Shown: positions 13,475 to 24,600, counted from the first letter of the stretch. The stretch is 64,000 bases of DNA from Phorcus lineatus (GCA_921293015.1 OV121087.1:5220501-5284500); one strand, 5' to 3'. The notes: generated by a model from the sequence alone, not told the origin. Numbers and translations are program-made.

Positions 13475-13794
13475 TCTACCAAATCCATTGAGATATGGCA
13501 TGTTTCACTTGTTGATTGGCACTCCGAGGAAAAGGTTATCGACTAGCTCGCCCGAGAGGATGAAACATGCTCTTTTCAATTTACTGTCTGTGAACAGTGT
13601 GACTAGATGAGTAATGGATTCTCACTGTATCTCGCCAACTCCAATTGTTCTCTTATCAACATAGAACATGCCTGCAGACTAAGACATGCCAGCGAAATCA
13701 TCACAGTTACGTGGACGTGCCTATGGTAGAGGTTCATAGTTGACAAGAGATAGACCATCTTCATGGAATCAATTTGCATGGTTTGATTATATGG
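13475..13794 (+). other. Conserved first exon (block F1) with donor GTGAGT
   Basis: About 320 bp, roughly 90% identical to 30670-30987, far above the flanking sequence. It ends TATATGG|GTGAGTAAA, a strong splice donor that leaves ATG plus one base (phase 1) at the exon edge. It therefore reads most simply as a 5'-UTR exon whose last bases supply the start codon of the gene at 13791-15368. It also carries an upstream 36-codon ORF (13500-13610). An alternative start further up was considered: in copy F2 an ATG follows a TAG and begins MTRDRPSSWNQ, but here the equivalent codon is TTG. Confidence 0.45.
13500..13610 (+). CDS. Upstream small ORF, 36 codons
   Basis: ATG to TGA, 36 codons, about 25 nt downstream of the inferred transcription start. 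The duplicate at 30690-30800 keeps the same start, stop and length with six amino-acid changes. A third, more diverged copy at 59.53 kb keeps KRLS....P and HA..NLLSV in the same frame, with several third-position changes (CCC/CCA, GCT/GCC, CTG/CTA, GTG/GTA). This hints at translation, or at a uORF. Conservation is equally high beyond the stop in F2, so it may only reflect exon-wide similarity. The product is basic, with no signal peptide, and I do not recognise it. Confidence 0.3.
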   Translation: MFHLLIGTPRKRLSTSSPERMKHALFNLLSVNSVTR

Positions 13795-15368
13795 GTGAGT
13801 AAAAAAAATTCGATATGATAAAAAGTATCAAAACGTAGTGTCCCATCAAAATGCAGAGTAAACTGCTTTGACTGACATGTGTTACATTTTAATTATCACG
13901 GCTGTTGGTTTTATTGTAGGGAGAACGAGGGTCACAACGTTCCAAGGAGATTTGTTTTTATTACACTCAATATACAATCATAGATATGTGACCAAAAATG
14001 GGCAGTATTTTATTTCATGAATAAAAAAAAGCTATTAATGAACCATAACATGTTCGTTTGATCATTATGTTTTACCATTTACTTAACATATATGTATACT
14101 GGGTTATGGCTAAAACAGAACCGTGAAAAAACGGCACCAAACTGCTTTGGCGAAAACGGTACCGTTTTTAACTAGCGGAAACGGAACTATATATGGTGAA
14201 AACGGACACAAGGACAAGATGAAACGGAACCAACTTTTTTCATTTCTTTTATTCATCATAACAAATTATTTTGAGAATAAAGTCGTTGATTTAACATATT
14301 TATTGATATATTCATATATTATATCATCATAAATTTCATCGTTATATATACTTTCATTGATGTTTCAGGGAAAAGTTACTACCTATGTCGTTTTAATCGG
14401 ATGAAGATGCATGTACTGAATATTCAATTTGGCATGTTTATTCCTGTTTCATTCCCCATCAGTATGAATTCATCCGGTGCTATTTTGGGAAAAAGAAATC
14501 CTCAAGACGTGACTCATTGTCATTTCCCGATGTCCAAGTAGATGAACTCTCAGTGTCAGAGTTATAAACGGTATAAAATGCAAGGGTTTCCGTCAATACA
14601 ATGTCTTACGAAGAAACCATCTTGTATCCTGTTTTTGTGACTAGCTTACGCACAGTTTCTTGCGATACCGACTGAGAGCAGAGGTGCAGTCAGATTCAAG
14701 TGTACCAGAAGTAGGACCTCTGACCCCGCAGATCAGGCTCTCAATGACGTTACTTTCAACGTACCCATGGCTACAGAGGACGACTTTGTTGAGTGCTAAC
14801 CCGAAGATCGCGTCCCAGATCTGTCGGACATAATCATCTCTCATTTAACACAGATTAACGTAGATCAACATAAGATGATGATCTATTCATGATGATTAAC
14901 GATTAAGCACAATGTTAATAAATACTTTGAAAATGATTTATCACGTTTTCAGTTCCATGACGGAGTGTTCTGTTTTGGTCGATCCACCCGTCGCTGACAT
15001 CCCACAGAGAACCAACGCCTTGGTAGAGGCAGGGTCACAGAGAGGAAAGACGAAATTAGTAGACTCGTTTGGTGTTTCATGTGATTCGCGCAAGTAAAGA
15101 GATAAAACTCAACAGTTACTTTGAAACGGTTTAAGCATTTGTCAATAGTCATTATATGCCACAATAGCGCCTTTTCTTAAGTTAAACTGATTTTTATGAT
15201 TTTCTGGTCACCATGGATCTGCACTTGTTAATTACATAAACGGCTGGACAGAAATCTGTAGTGTAAATTTTTTTTTTCAAAGAAATAAGAAGGAGTCCTG
15301 TCCCGCCTGAGACAGTTACACAGAGGTCAAACACAGACACAGTCACCGGCCTGAGTTCAGCAAGTTGA
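13791..15368 (+). CDS. Candidate multi-exon gene, unknown product
   Basis: Proposed coding parts: 13791-13794 (ATGG), 13920-13987, 14463-14554, 14656-14792, 14953-15093 and 15293-15368 (stop TGA). Acceptors follow pyrimidine-rich tracts (tggttttattgtag; tgtttcattccccatcag; atcacgttttcag; a T-run before 15293). Donors are GTGAGT, GTGACC, GTCAGA, GTGCTA and GTAAAG; three of these are weak. All phases fit. One break was seen: within the 14656 exon the good frame changes near the C4 run at 14724-14727, as if one C were lost. Products by exon include YEFIRCYFGKKKSSRRDSLS, FLRYRLRAEVQSDSSVPEVG, SMTECSVLVDPPVADIPQRT and KSPVPPETVTQRSNTDTVTG. The total is about 172 aa: a basic N-terminal half and a Ser/Thr/Pro/acidic tail like a cytoplasmic or disordered region. 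This patch is clearly GC-richer than its surroundings. No family is recognised. The last four exons are firmer than the first two; it may be a pseudogene. Confidence 0.4.
14120..14232. repeat. Degenerate short repeat around 'aaacggNacc'
   Basis: At least six irregularly spaced 'aacgg' cores (gaaaacgg, ggaaacgg, gaaacgg) within 110 bp, including a self-complementary 'acggtaccgt'. It lies inside the putative intron between exons 2 and 3 of the candidate gene. A similar 'aaaacggaaccaac' string occurs at 12551. Confidence 0.5.
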
Positions 15369-16339
15369 AAATCTCCATCATAAATACATATATTTCTCTT
15401 ATAGCTAGGGATTCCTTAAGGTATTAACAAATATTTGTTGATTTATTTATTTGATACTTGTTATATCTATTTGATATTTTGAACTGAACTTGCTTTCGTA
15501 TAACGTAATGGAAAGAATTTGAGAGGTGAGATTTCATTCCTCCTTTGACCCCATCTGTCTCCCGTTAACAGACAAAATATTGAAGAAGACATGTTTGAGT
15601 GTTAAAAGCCAGTAAGTCTATAACCATCTCCACAAGGTGTCCATCAAACAAGAAGGAAAACTGAAAAGAAATTAACGTAATTTTTCATCTAGAGATAATT
15701 AAAGAAAACCTTGATTAAAGACCAAGACTTACACTTCCATTTGGAACCTACTACCCAATACGACAACATTTGTGTAATGCACCCTATAAAACAGTAGAAT
15801 GGTTACCTCTTTGTATGTAAGAAGATTTATTCATTTTCAAGAATAATGCAATAGTAGCTTTTGAATGTAAATTTTGTTCTCTCTATCTGAATGGTGTTGT
15901 CCAAAGTTCACATATGGTGTATTGACAGTGATTTCTAAATACTGCATGAGGATCGCCCATGTACTAACAAGTTCACGAACCTCTGTACATGGAACAATAA
16001 GTTTTGACTTTACTGTTTTGCATTCCTTCAAAGGAGTTTCTTTACTTATTCCTACTCAGTTCACTCAGTACAACAAATGTCAAAAATATATTTAATCTTT
16101 GCATAACAAGGCTACAGCACTCCCGTCATTCTGAATGTGATTGCATAGGTAAATTCACATTGAAACACAAATGAATGAACAAATTTATAAATTAAAGGTT
16201 TTGTCGCTTAGATAAAAGTTCATGTCTGAAATAAGTAAACTGATGTTCTAAATCCTTTTCAAAAGAATGCCAAAGGGTACATCATCAAAATTGTGGGACG
16301 AATAACCTCTAATGTATTGCTTGAGGCGTTTTTGTTTCA

Positions 16340-16560
16340 TCATTACTTTTGGTCACTTTTAGCTTTCCAAGAGTATTTCTTGTGGGCATTGGTCATTATA
16401 AGTGGACAATCAAGTACCAATTAACCCCCGCGCAGTATCTGACGGATGGATCGGTCCCCTCTCAGATCAATCGAAGGAAGTTAAAAGCTGACATTTTGCT
16501 TAACATTGTAGCTTTAGTATGCTCTGTGTATTCAATTTCACAGATCATTTAAGGGTTAAA
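16340..16560 (+). repeat. Block E-prime, diverged duplicate
   Basis: 'ttccaagagtatttcttgtg' and 'cattggtcattataagtgga' followed by 'caatcaagtacc' align to 62930-63010, and more weakly to 9330-9470 and 28310-28440. Copies 1 and 5 share about 75% over 140 bp. The block-E reading frame is not kept here. Confidence 0.6.
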
Positions 16561-16586
16561 CTTCTTCATAGATACAAGATATCAGA

Positions 16587-16591
16587 CATAT

Positions 16592-16644
<53 letters not shown>

Positions 16645-16648
16645 ACAC
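16587..16648. repeat. (AT)n microsatellite
   Basis: About 60 bp of alternating A/T with two phase slips. Confidence 0.95.
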
Positions 16649-17244
16649 ATGTAGTTGCTATGTGAGTAGGAGTGTGAAACCATGTAGGTTTGAAAATAAC
16701 TATGAGCATTCCTGACTGAGGTTTTTTTTTTTAGTAAGTGCAATTTGTGAAACGTCTCCCTTGTACTTTGTATGTACGATGAAGTTAAACATAAAGAGCA
16801 TGTTCAGTCGAAAATGACGTCTTACGTAGGAAAGGACGAGGGACAAGTAACAAAATGGGTTGATTACAAACGTATAACCTTAAAAATACAAGTTGGGAAA
16901 TTACCATTTACATACAATTGTCAAGTCATTTGTGGGAATTTATATATATAGGAATTGTTTCATTCCTAGATTGTTAAATGATCACGATCTATGAATTTGC
17001 TTGTTTGTAGTATATTGTGCATTATAAAATGAGAGTTTGACATAATGAGCTGTGAGCCCTTCACAATCGAGGAATCGATAGGAAACCTTAATAAGCTAGA
17101 CAATTCCCATTTTACAATGATTACAATACTACTTAAACATAAATTCCCAGATTGTGATAATTCCCAGATTGTTCAGGTCGCACAGGTATCTGTAATCTTC
17201 AACTGCCATTGGCAGAAATAAAGAAATTCATTCCTCACACTTGT

Positions 17245-17435
17245 ATACATAGACGCAGAAAGGTTTGGGTGCAATGGTACACTGAATTTCGGTGCAGTAA
17301 CACCCATGGTTCTCTAGTTCCAGCCGATGCTCGAAAGTTTCACCGTAGGACATAGCCACAATGATGTTGCGGACTTTCAATCTGCGGTATTACTAGCAGC
17401 CGTGATATAAGTGAAATACTTTTGAAAGCTTTTAA
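17245..17435 (+). mobile_element. SINE body, head truncated
   Basis: Same body as 7070-7260 ('ggtttgggtgcaatggtacactga', 'cacccatggttctctagttc', 'gttgcggactttcaatctgc'). It lacks the tRNA-like head and has a decayed 3' tail ('gcttttaaaacccatatta'). It lies just upstream of the block that matches 45600 and is absent there, so it inserted after or independently of that duplication. Confidence 0.75.
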
Positions 17436-17439
17436 AACC

Positions 17440-19700
17440 CATATTACCTCATCCCACCTTGGGTGTGAAAGGATTTGTATTGGGTACGTTTGAAGATAGT
17501 TTATCACAATGATTCTTATGTAAGTTTAATTTGGTTTCAACTAAAGAAACCAAATTGTGCCTCTGCCACCAGGCAGTACGTTTGGTACGGTAACTGGTAA
17601 GATGGAAGTCAGCGATTGAACTTGCATTTTCTGTCTCTTGTTTCCAATAAATGAAATGAGTTAACCTGTGACAAGTGTATTATCCACAGATTATTTCAAA
17701 CACAAATAATCATTGATGCCTGCAATGTTTTGAGGCAATCTGCATTCTATTTGAATGAGCTTTGAATGGCTTCTTTGAGAAAATCAATGTAGAGAAATTG
17801 ATACAAAACCATCCTATCCATCTTTCATCTGTGAAAGTATTGAAGAGGTAATTATTGGTAACATGTTTAAAACAATACCCTCACATTACCTACACAATAG
17901 GCACAATGAGAAGGTTTTAAATTGATATCTTCCTATAAAATTAATATCACTCTATTTAAACACAACAATGCCAGGTTCTAAAAGTCGATCGTTTTCATTG
18001 ACAAAATTAAAAAAACCATTTCATTCATATTTCAATACTCTTTCTGGTAAATGAGAAATGAATTGAGCCCGTGAAAGTAATCTTAAAGAGAACATTGATC
18101 TGAATTAAACACTGAAAAATATCTTAAAATATTGGAAAGGAATAGGCCGATTCAAATCAAGTTTCAAATACTAATGCCAAACTAAGCAATTTCACGTGAA
18201 ATATGAAATAAAACTCTCTGGATTTAGACTGGAATTTGTCATATAAATAACTTTAATCTCTTTATTGCTAAGTTAGAATTATTGCGATTACAGATGATAT
18301 ATTAGTTTGAACTAAAGAACAGGGAATAAACAAGAAACAAATTGGCAAGACCTTGTCTGAAAGCTATTGAAAAAGGACCGAAGGAGGCATCGCGTTCTTG
18401 ATAGTTTTGATATAACTCTATCAGATATAATTGACAATCCCTTGAATTGGCAGAGCACTTTAAAACTTTTAAAGGAAACAAGAGCAAAATGTTATTAATA
18501 TATTATCTATGGGTCAGCCCTTTTTATTGGTATTTATCGTGGATGCCCTTAGCATGCATTCTCGAGAAATAGATGTTGATGCTCGTATAAAAAGACATTA
18601 TCTTCAATCGTTCAATAAAGGTCTATGACAAGTATTGATTATTGTGTTGACATTGATGTCGAGAGAAAGTGATAAATAGTAACACATAGATCGAAAGTTG
18701 GACATTCTATTCGATATGAAATTACAGTGCAAACCTTCGGCCCTTATTCATGCATCTTTACTAAGTCAGTTTAAGTAATGAACTATTTCAGCAAAGTTTT
18801 CTAGAATAAACAATTTGAGATTTCCAAGAACTGATAGTGTCTATATTCTTCATGGCATTTTCACCAAGATAAGCTTGTTTTGCGGATTTGGACAAGGTGA
18901 TTCTAACAGCTATTTGCAGGCTACAATCAATCTATAATACATAAAAGCAGGAAACATCTGACGTTTTGCTACATATTAAAGGTTATATTTTGAAATTGCA
19001 AGTATAACTTGTTAATTTTCACAAGTTCTTTTACATTATTTTATGTGACACAGTATTAAAATATTGGACAGATTATTTAGATTCATACTTTTACTCTTGG
19101 GGAAAATCTGGAACTGTTGGTAGTGAGAGTAAATACAGAGCGCCATAGCAAATATGCTAAACTTAAGTGCTTAAGTCTCAACTTGGGCACCTTTTCCTCA
19201 TTTAATTACTATACTATTTTATATGAGGGTTTATCAATATAACGCTTCTAGTATTTACCTGTCTTGTTTTCCCATTTTTGAAAAAAAATTTTTAAAGGAC
19301 ATTGCACCTTTGAACATAAAGTTTACTTGTTCTTTAGGGATGCCAGTTTGACAAGCATACATGTATTTACATTTAGTAAAATCATAAACCATTTCTTTTC
19401 AAAATTTAAATGCGCGGTAATTTAGTATAGTTTCTGAGATGTATAACAAATATTTCATTTAAAATAAACAGAAGAAAATCAACATATGAGAGTTTTTAAG
19501 CTTTGTAGTATTTATTTTCTCCAACCAACTTACAGTGAGAATTGGTATTAAATCAATTTTCTTCCTGGTATGACATATCTTATGTAAGACGTCAGACGCA
19601 AAACACTAACTATCATGAATGTAATAAATTCAGTATAATTCTGCTGAAAAGTAATTAGAAGCTAAAAGTCTGCTATTAAAATTTATTACTCAACCGTGAG
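17440..19700 (+). repeat. Second-half duplication unit (H-post, G, T, E blocks), copy 1
   Basis: Collinear with 45600-47170. The anchors are 'gtgtgaaaggatttgtattggg' (17460 with 45618), 'tttaaaacaataccctcacattac' (17868 with 42178 and 46115), the 'gaccttgtctgaaagct' region (18350 with 46306), 'gatgctcgtataaaaagacattatcttcaatc' (18578 with 42887 and 46528), 'atgtgacacagtattaaaatatt' (19043 with 46922) and 'aaattttcttcct' (19555 with 47045). No open frame is shared between copies. The region may be regulatory or simply duplicated non-coding DNA. Confidence 0.75.
18586..18594 (+). promoter_or_regulatory. TATA-like string in block T
   Basis: TATAAAAAG inside a 45-bp segment that is otherwise conserved at 42887 and 46528. 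In those two copies it reads TAGAAAAAG and GGGAAAAGA, so the TATA itself is not conserved. Confidence 0.2.
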
Positions 19701-19719
19701 ATAATAATGAGTTAGTAAC

Positions 19720-20520
19720 ACACATGTGTGATACCATATCTCGTGCGAACAACCAGAACTACTTTCGAACGTCACATGACATCGTCCAATCACGTGACTT
19801 GTAAGTTAGAAAATGGCGACTTTCAAATTTTGCATTCTCAACGAGACGTGATCAAATATCCAGAAATAAAAAATATACAAGTGTCAATAATCACTCTCAT
19901 ATTTCTGAAAAACAGCACTATTCACATAGTCTTATGATCACTCGCCCAACTTCTGTACCGTCGCAAGTTGTGTTTACGTCCCCCCTCTGCCGGCCGTTCC
20001 ACGCCATACAGCCTGGTCCTTCCATAATCTGTTCCATCTAACCTGTCGCTTCCCCCTCAACACGCACACAATCTGAACATGACATCTTGCAACTCCCGTT
20101 CCCTTAGTTCAGTATTTGCTGGTCCTATCAACAGTTCTGTTACTCATGTCAATGTTATCAATCCTCATCAACTGTTCACGCTGTACGTTACGCCAACTTT
20201 TCACTGACTGGCCTAGAAGGAGGTCACATTCCGATGACGTCACGACTCACGTATCGGTGGCACAATGGCATGACATTTTTCGTTGCTTGTTAGCATTTGT
20301 TATATCAATGAATTTCTTAAAAATGCAATACTTGTTCACCAAAATGATTTTTGTTTCATGTTTTTAGGCGAGTCACTTATGTAGACACCCAACAATCAGC
20401 GAACTATTCTGTTCTGTGTTTCGTTTGACTGATTGATATTCTTACGCCGGTTCCGAGAACAGCTGACTGTTGTTTTGACGATTAATTTATAAAAAATATT
20501 GATAAGTGGGGATGAGTAAT
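19720..20520. mobile_element. GC-richer patch, probably a non-autonomous DNA transposon
   Basis: Base composition and CpG content change abruptly against the A+T-rich flanks. It holds 'ccaatcacgtgac', 'aaaatggcgac' and 'gatgacgtcacgactcacg', plus a Cys/Leu-rich frame at 20116-20367. It ends next to the 20528-20669 hairpin. No transposase domain or terminal repeat pair was found, so the class is a guess based on composition and the adjoining inverted repeat. Confidence 0.35.
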
Positions 20521-20527
20521 AAATAAA

Positions 20528-20669
20528 ATACTAAACTCATGGTAATGTGATAACATTTTCATACAACTCGTGAATGGAATTTGGTATCAGACTCACTTTC
20601 GTTCGTCTGATACCAAATTCCATTCACTCGTTGCATAAAAATGTTATCACATTACCATGAGTTTAGTAT
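20528..20669. repeat. Near-perfect 142-bp inverted repeat (hairpin)
   Basis: The left arm from 20528 ('aatactaaactcatggtaat') is complementary to the right arm ending at 20669 ('attaccatgagtttagtatt'). Arms are about 65 bp with only a few mismatches. The central 'ggtatcagac' / 'gtctgatacc' pair flanks a 12-base loop. It could be a foldback transposon end or a miniature inverted-repeat element. Transcription would give a long hairpin RNA. Confidence 0.9.
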
Positions 20670-20879
20670 TCTCTATGTAACTTGTAAAGATATCAATACA
20701 ACTTGAAACGTATAGAGCGGTAATGATACTCTAAATATTCTATTACCTATGCATTCCTAATTTTTGTGTGATAATGATGTCTATTTCCATACTTGCCATA
20801 AAACGGAAATATATTTTACATTGAAAATTAATTTTTTGGAGATGCTTTAGATTAATTTAATGTAGGTGTCAGCATACAG

Positions 20880-21650
20880 TTGATGTCTAGTGCTCGTGAA
20901 AACAGAAATTGGAGAAGTCGTAAGCCTTAGTCGGAAAAATATTAATCATCCACTGAATTGCTGACAAGAATCCTGTGGGGTTCTCACCTAATCAAACTAT
21001 TAGTGTGTGTGTGTTAATGTCATTATGACATTAAAAGATAACAAATAAACAACACAGATACGATAATACATTTTTAAAACATCATTATCCCGTGGCCCTG
21101 TATTTGTAAATCTTTTGTTCTATCGTCTACGTAATTTTCATAAAAGATTTGAAATATAACATTCAACTTTATAAAAAAAACAAAAAACAAGACACAGTAT
21201 ATAACATATTCAGATCTACTCATCAACAGTCATGTAACCTGAACGATGAGGTAACTTGGGGTTAAACACTGCTTTAAAAAGTATTTCACTCATATTATAG
21301 TTGCTAGTATTATTGCAGGGAGATAACCAGCAACGCTATTGTGGCTATGTAATGCAGTGAAACCTACAAGCAACAACTGGAACTAGCGGAACATTGGTAG
21401 TACTCCGCTGCATTTCAGTTTAGCATTGCACCCAAACCTTACTGCGTAAAGAACAAAGTTGCCGGCATGCGAACCCCGGACCTCTTTTTAACCTGTAAAA
21501 TATCTTGTCTAAGCAGTTAAGAGACGTGGAAGTGACACTTTTTAACCGTACGTTTTACCCTGGAGGAAGATGTAGTCAAAGGAACTTCAGTCCTGTTTTC
21601 TACCATTACGTGACAGAATTTTAACTTTTGAATAATTATACCCATGCTAT
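20880..21650 (+). repeat. Block P, copy 1 (interrupted by a SINE)
   Basis: 20930-21220 aligns with 48680-49040 ('attaatcatccactgaattg...ttctcacctaatcaaact', 'gaaatataacattcaactt'). 21590-21650 aligns with 49160-49220 and 44430-44470 ('accattacgtgacag'). It marks the start of a duplication unit. Confidence 0.65.
21245..21490 (-). mobile_element. tRNA-derived SINE, reverse orientation
   Basis: Reverse complement of the 7005-7290 body ('attgcagggagataaccagc', 'ttagcattgcacccaaacc', 'acaaagttgccggcatgcga'). A box B-like GGGGTTCGCATGCC lies on the minus strand near 21465-21478. It is inserted within block P. Confidence 0.8.
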
Positions 21651-24600
21651 AAAGTAAACTTGGATATATAACATGTAACACTTTTTGGCCTACAAATTAT
21701 TCAACAAATTATGAACTACTTAGATTTCTGTTTAATGCCAGTAATCTTTTGGTTGTCTTAACCCATTAAGTAGTGTACGTATTTTAGTGAAGAGTAATTC
21801 TACCCGAGGTTTATATTCATTTAATGTGAAGGGCTGTTTACCAGATAAACAACATGATATGCTTGAAAACAAATTTGAACCTCTGTCTCGCTAACGGATA
21901 GGTTCGACACATTTACCTCCTCTTATACATTTCGTTCTAACAAATTGCACCCGACATCAGCGCTGTTCAATAGGAGATTTTCTTAGCACTCCCCGCAAGC
22001 ATGTCAATATAATACAAATATCATAGTGAATTATATTTCTCTCTGACGTGATGAATTCTGAACATGCCTTTTAATTCATCAACTTGTATCCCTGAACAAA
22101 CGAAATGATGTGAGTTCAGATGGTAAACGCTATTTTGCCTCCTTTCTGTAACACATCCGACACAATCCAAGTTGCTCATTAAACAGACACAGTGAAATGT
22201 GCTCATTGATTTTCGGCAGGCGATCAAACTTGCAACCTAATTCCAGAGGGAAAACGATCTACCAAAGATACATTACACAGATCAATAACGGAATGTGTTA
22301 TACCAAGAAAATGTTCATTGATGATCACTTCTTAGGGCAGTTACAAGCAATCGAAGATGTGTTACTCTCAAAATGAATTTCAGCAATGCGCATTTAAATA
22401 TGATGATCCCCAGATTGTATGACATAATTAGGGTACCTAGTTGCGGACCATTCAATTAATGTAAAAGTTTACTATGTAAAGCATGTCCAGTAACCAAATA
22501 GAACGTTCAACATACTTTACACAACTAAGATGTACCTTAAGATAATAATGCACATTGCAAGGCTTTTATCTGACTTCAGTTAAATAATTGATCATTGTGA
22601 ATTGCAATTAACGTCATATATATATTTTTTTCATTTCAAAATAATTATGGACTCAAATAAGTTCTTGTTACACACATTTATATTTACTTGCATCTTTTAT
22701 TATCATCAACGACCAGATAGATGGTGTACAGATGTTAATATACCTACAATGAATAGGTAAATATAAAAAAAATGATGAAGGCAATTTTACTGTGAACAAT
22801 GTATAATAATATGCATTAAATGAATTTGAGTAGATTAGCCAAATTTGTTTGTTAGTATTGTTAAAAGAGATTGCCTTGCAATTTGTCACATATTCACGAG
22901 AGATACCCAAATTTACCATTGAAAACTTTAAGTTCTCACTCCATGATCGTAAAGTATGACAATCCTTAGTCTTTTATACTAATGGTAGTGTTTCGTGCTG
23001 CTGAAAAACAGATGTGCACTTTTGTTGCAAATCTGGGTTTTTCCTCATTACCAGAGCAGTTTGCAAAAGGTTTTTCTTTTCGATGCCAGTGGAGCGAAAC
23101 AAGAATTGTTAGTTATTTACTGGTAGGATATTAAATCATCTTATATCGTGAAAACTGTCTTGACATTATAATTCTTTAAATAAAGCTGTACGTTTACGTT
23201 ACGTTTACTTGAATTAGGGTTAAGCGGTTCATCGGTAAAAACGTTTTCTAAAAGAATATTCAAAATAGCTTTTGAAGTATTTTCATGATTGTTCTTCACC
23301 ATCTATGCATTTTCCACACAAATCGCGAAACATTACATACTGATCGAACTGTATATATAAATGTAGCAATTATAACCAGCAGTTGTTTTTTACCTGATTG
23401 AACGAAATCAACACAGTTGTCAGATCGGTATCAGTATATAAGTTGTTGTTTTACATATGAAATCTAATGCGTTGATTGCTAACTTATATTCTTGCATTTT
23501 TAATATCCACAGTCCAGCTAGCTTCTTTTATCCGCGCCCTTAGGGCAGATTATGGATGTAGACATTTTTACCATTATTTTATACGATTGTAAGGAAATGA
23601 AGAAGACAAAAAGGAAAAGCCGTAGGTTTGATAAAAAGATCTTAATACATCTCATAGACACATTTTCCAGTGTTCCGTTATTTATTGCTGCTCACTTTCA
23701 GTTAGTTGTAAGATTAAAATAAATTCAAACATGCTTTCCTTTATACAGGTAATGAATGAATTCTCATTTTGAATATGTTACGGAACATTGAACGATCAAT
23801 CTTAATGAATTTTTCAGAACGTGAACTTGAATGTATAAATATGAATCTTTTGATAGATTATCGTGATTTGAACTTATGTAGTTGATGTGCATTTAATTGA
23901 TTTAAGTGATTGAATATTTCAACTGATACTCATTTCATGACATGTCCGGTATTATAGGGAGTTACCTCGACATTGATCAATATACAGCTTGCAAGTATGT
24001 GAAGCGACGTGTAAATGAATAGGTACAGTCATGCTCATGCTAATATACATCTGATTATTAATTCAGAGGGGTTCCATTTGGCAGTTATAGAATCACAATA
24101 ATCTTATGATGATGTATTTAATGGTACAAATAAGAAACAAAATCTAACCTTGCTGTAAAAGTATGTACATGTTCTTCCTTGTATTCGTCCTTGGCTATTG
24201 ACGTTTACCCAATCGATGAAACGTAGTTGGTCCCTTGTGCTTTTTGATTGGAACTAATCTTGGTTGTGGTCACTTTAAAGCAGCGTTTCTTTTCAAGTTT
24301 AAATGCTGATGGCAACATAAATATTTGTTGTTAATAAACTGTTGAATTGTTCAGCGATTAGCCTCAATGGAGTGAAAGTGTCAGCAGTTATTATCCCTTT
24401 TAAGATTAAATTCAAATCAACATAATTATGTTATTGAAACAAAGTATCACTGTAAGTATAACTGACATATAAAATATGAAAAAAACAAAACATCTTTACC
24501 TTCATAGAGCTAACTCCATATCTTATCTCAGATATATAAGTTGAGTAGGACTTCCTCTCCTACCAATGAACCGTGCTTCGCTTACAACTTTCACAAAACC

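Larger units (their letters stand above)
1050..13830 (+). repeat. Large direct segmental duplication, copy 1 (blocks A-F)
   Basis: Collinear matches to 21890-31020 in the same orientation. Block A: 1050-1640 with 21890-22400. Block B: 2300-2520 with 23030-23215. Block C: 3040-3740 with 23370-24000. Block D: 4060-5100 with 26090-26890. Block E: 8900-9840 with 27900-28840. Block F: 12900-13830 with 30530-31020. Identity ranges from about 70% in spacers to about 90% in F. Copy 1 is longer because 5.1-8.9 kb and 9.9-12.9 kb hold material, including a SINE and a LINE tail, that I do not find in copy 2. The duplication is seen directly by eye; ends and percentages are estimates. Confidence 0.85.

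Noticed and set aside
14641..14844. Minus-strand 67-codon frame over the 14.7 kb exon
   Set aside because: Reads plausibly, as do other minus frames at 14.95-15.40 kb, but the + strand has pyrimidine-rich acceptors, a donor and phase agreement across exons. The minus strand gave no consistent splicing.
18586..18594. TATAAAAAG as a conserved promoter
   Set aside because: The surrounding segment is conserved but the TATA is not in the other two copies; kept only as a weak site.
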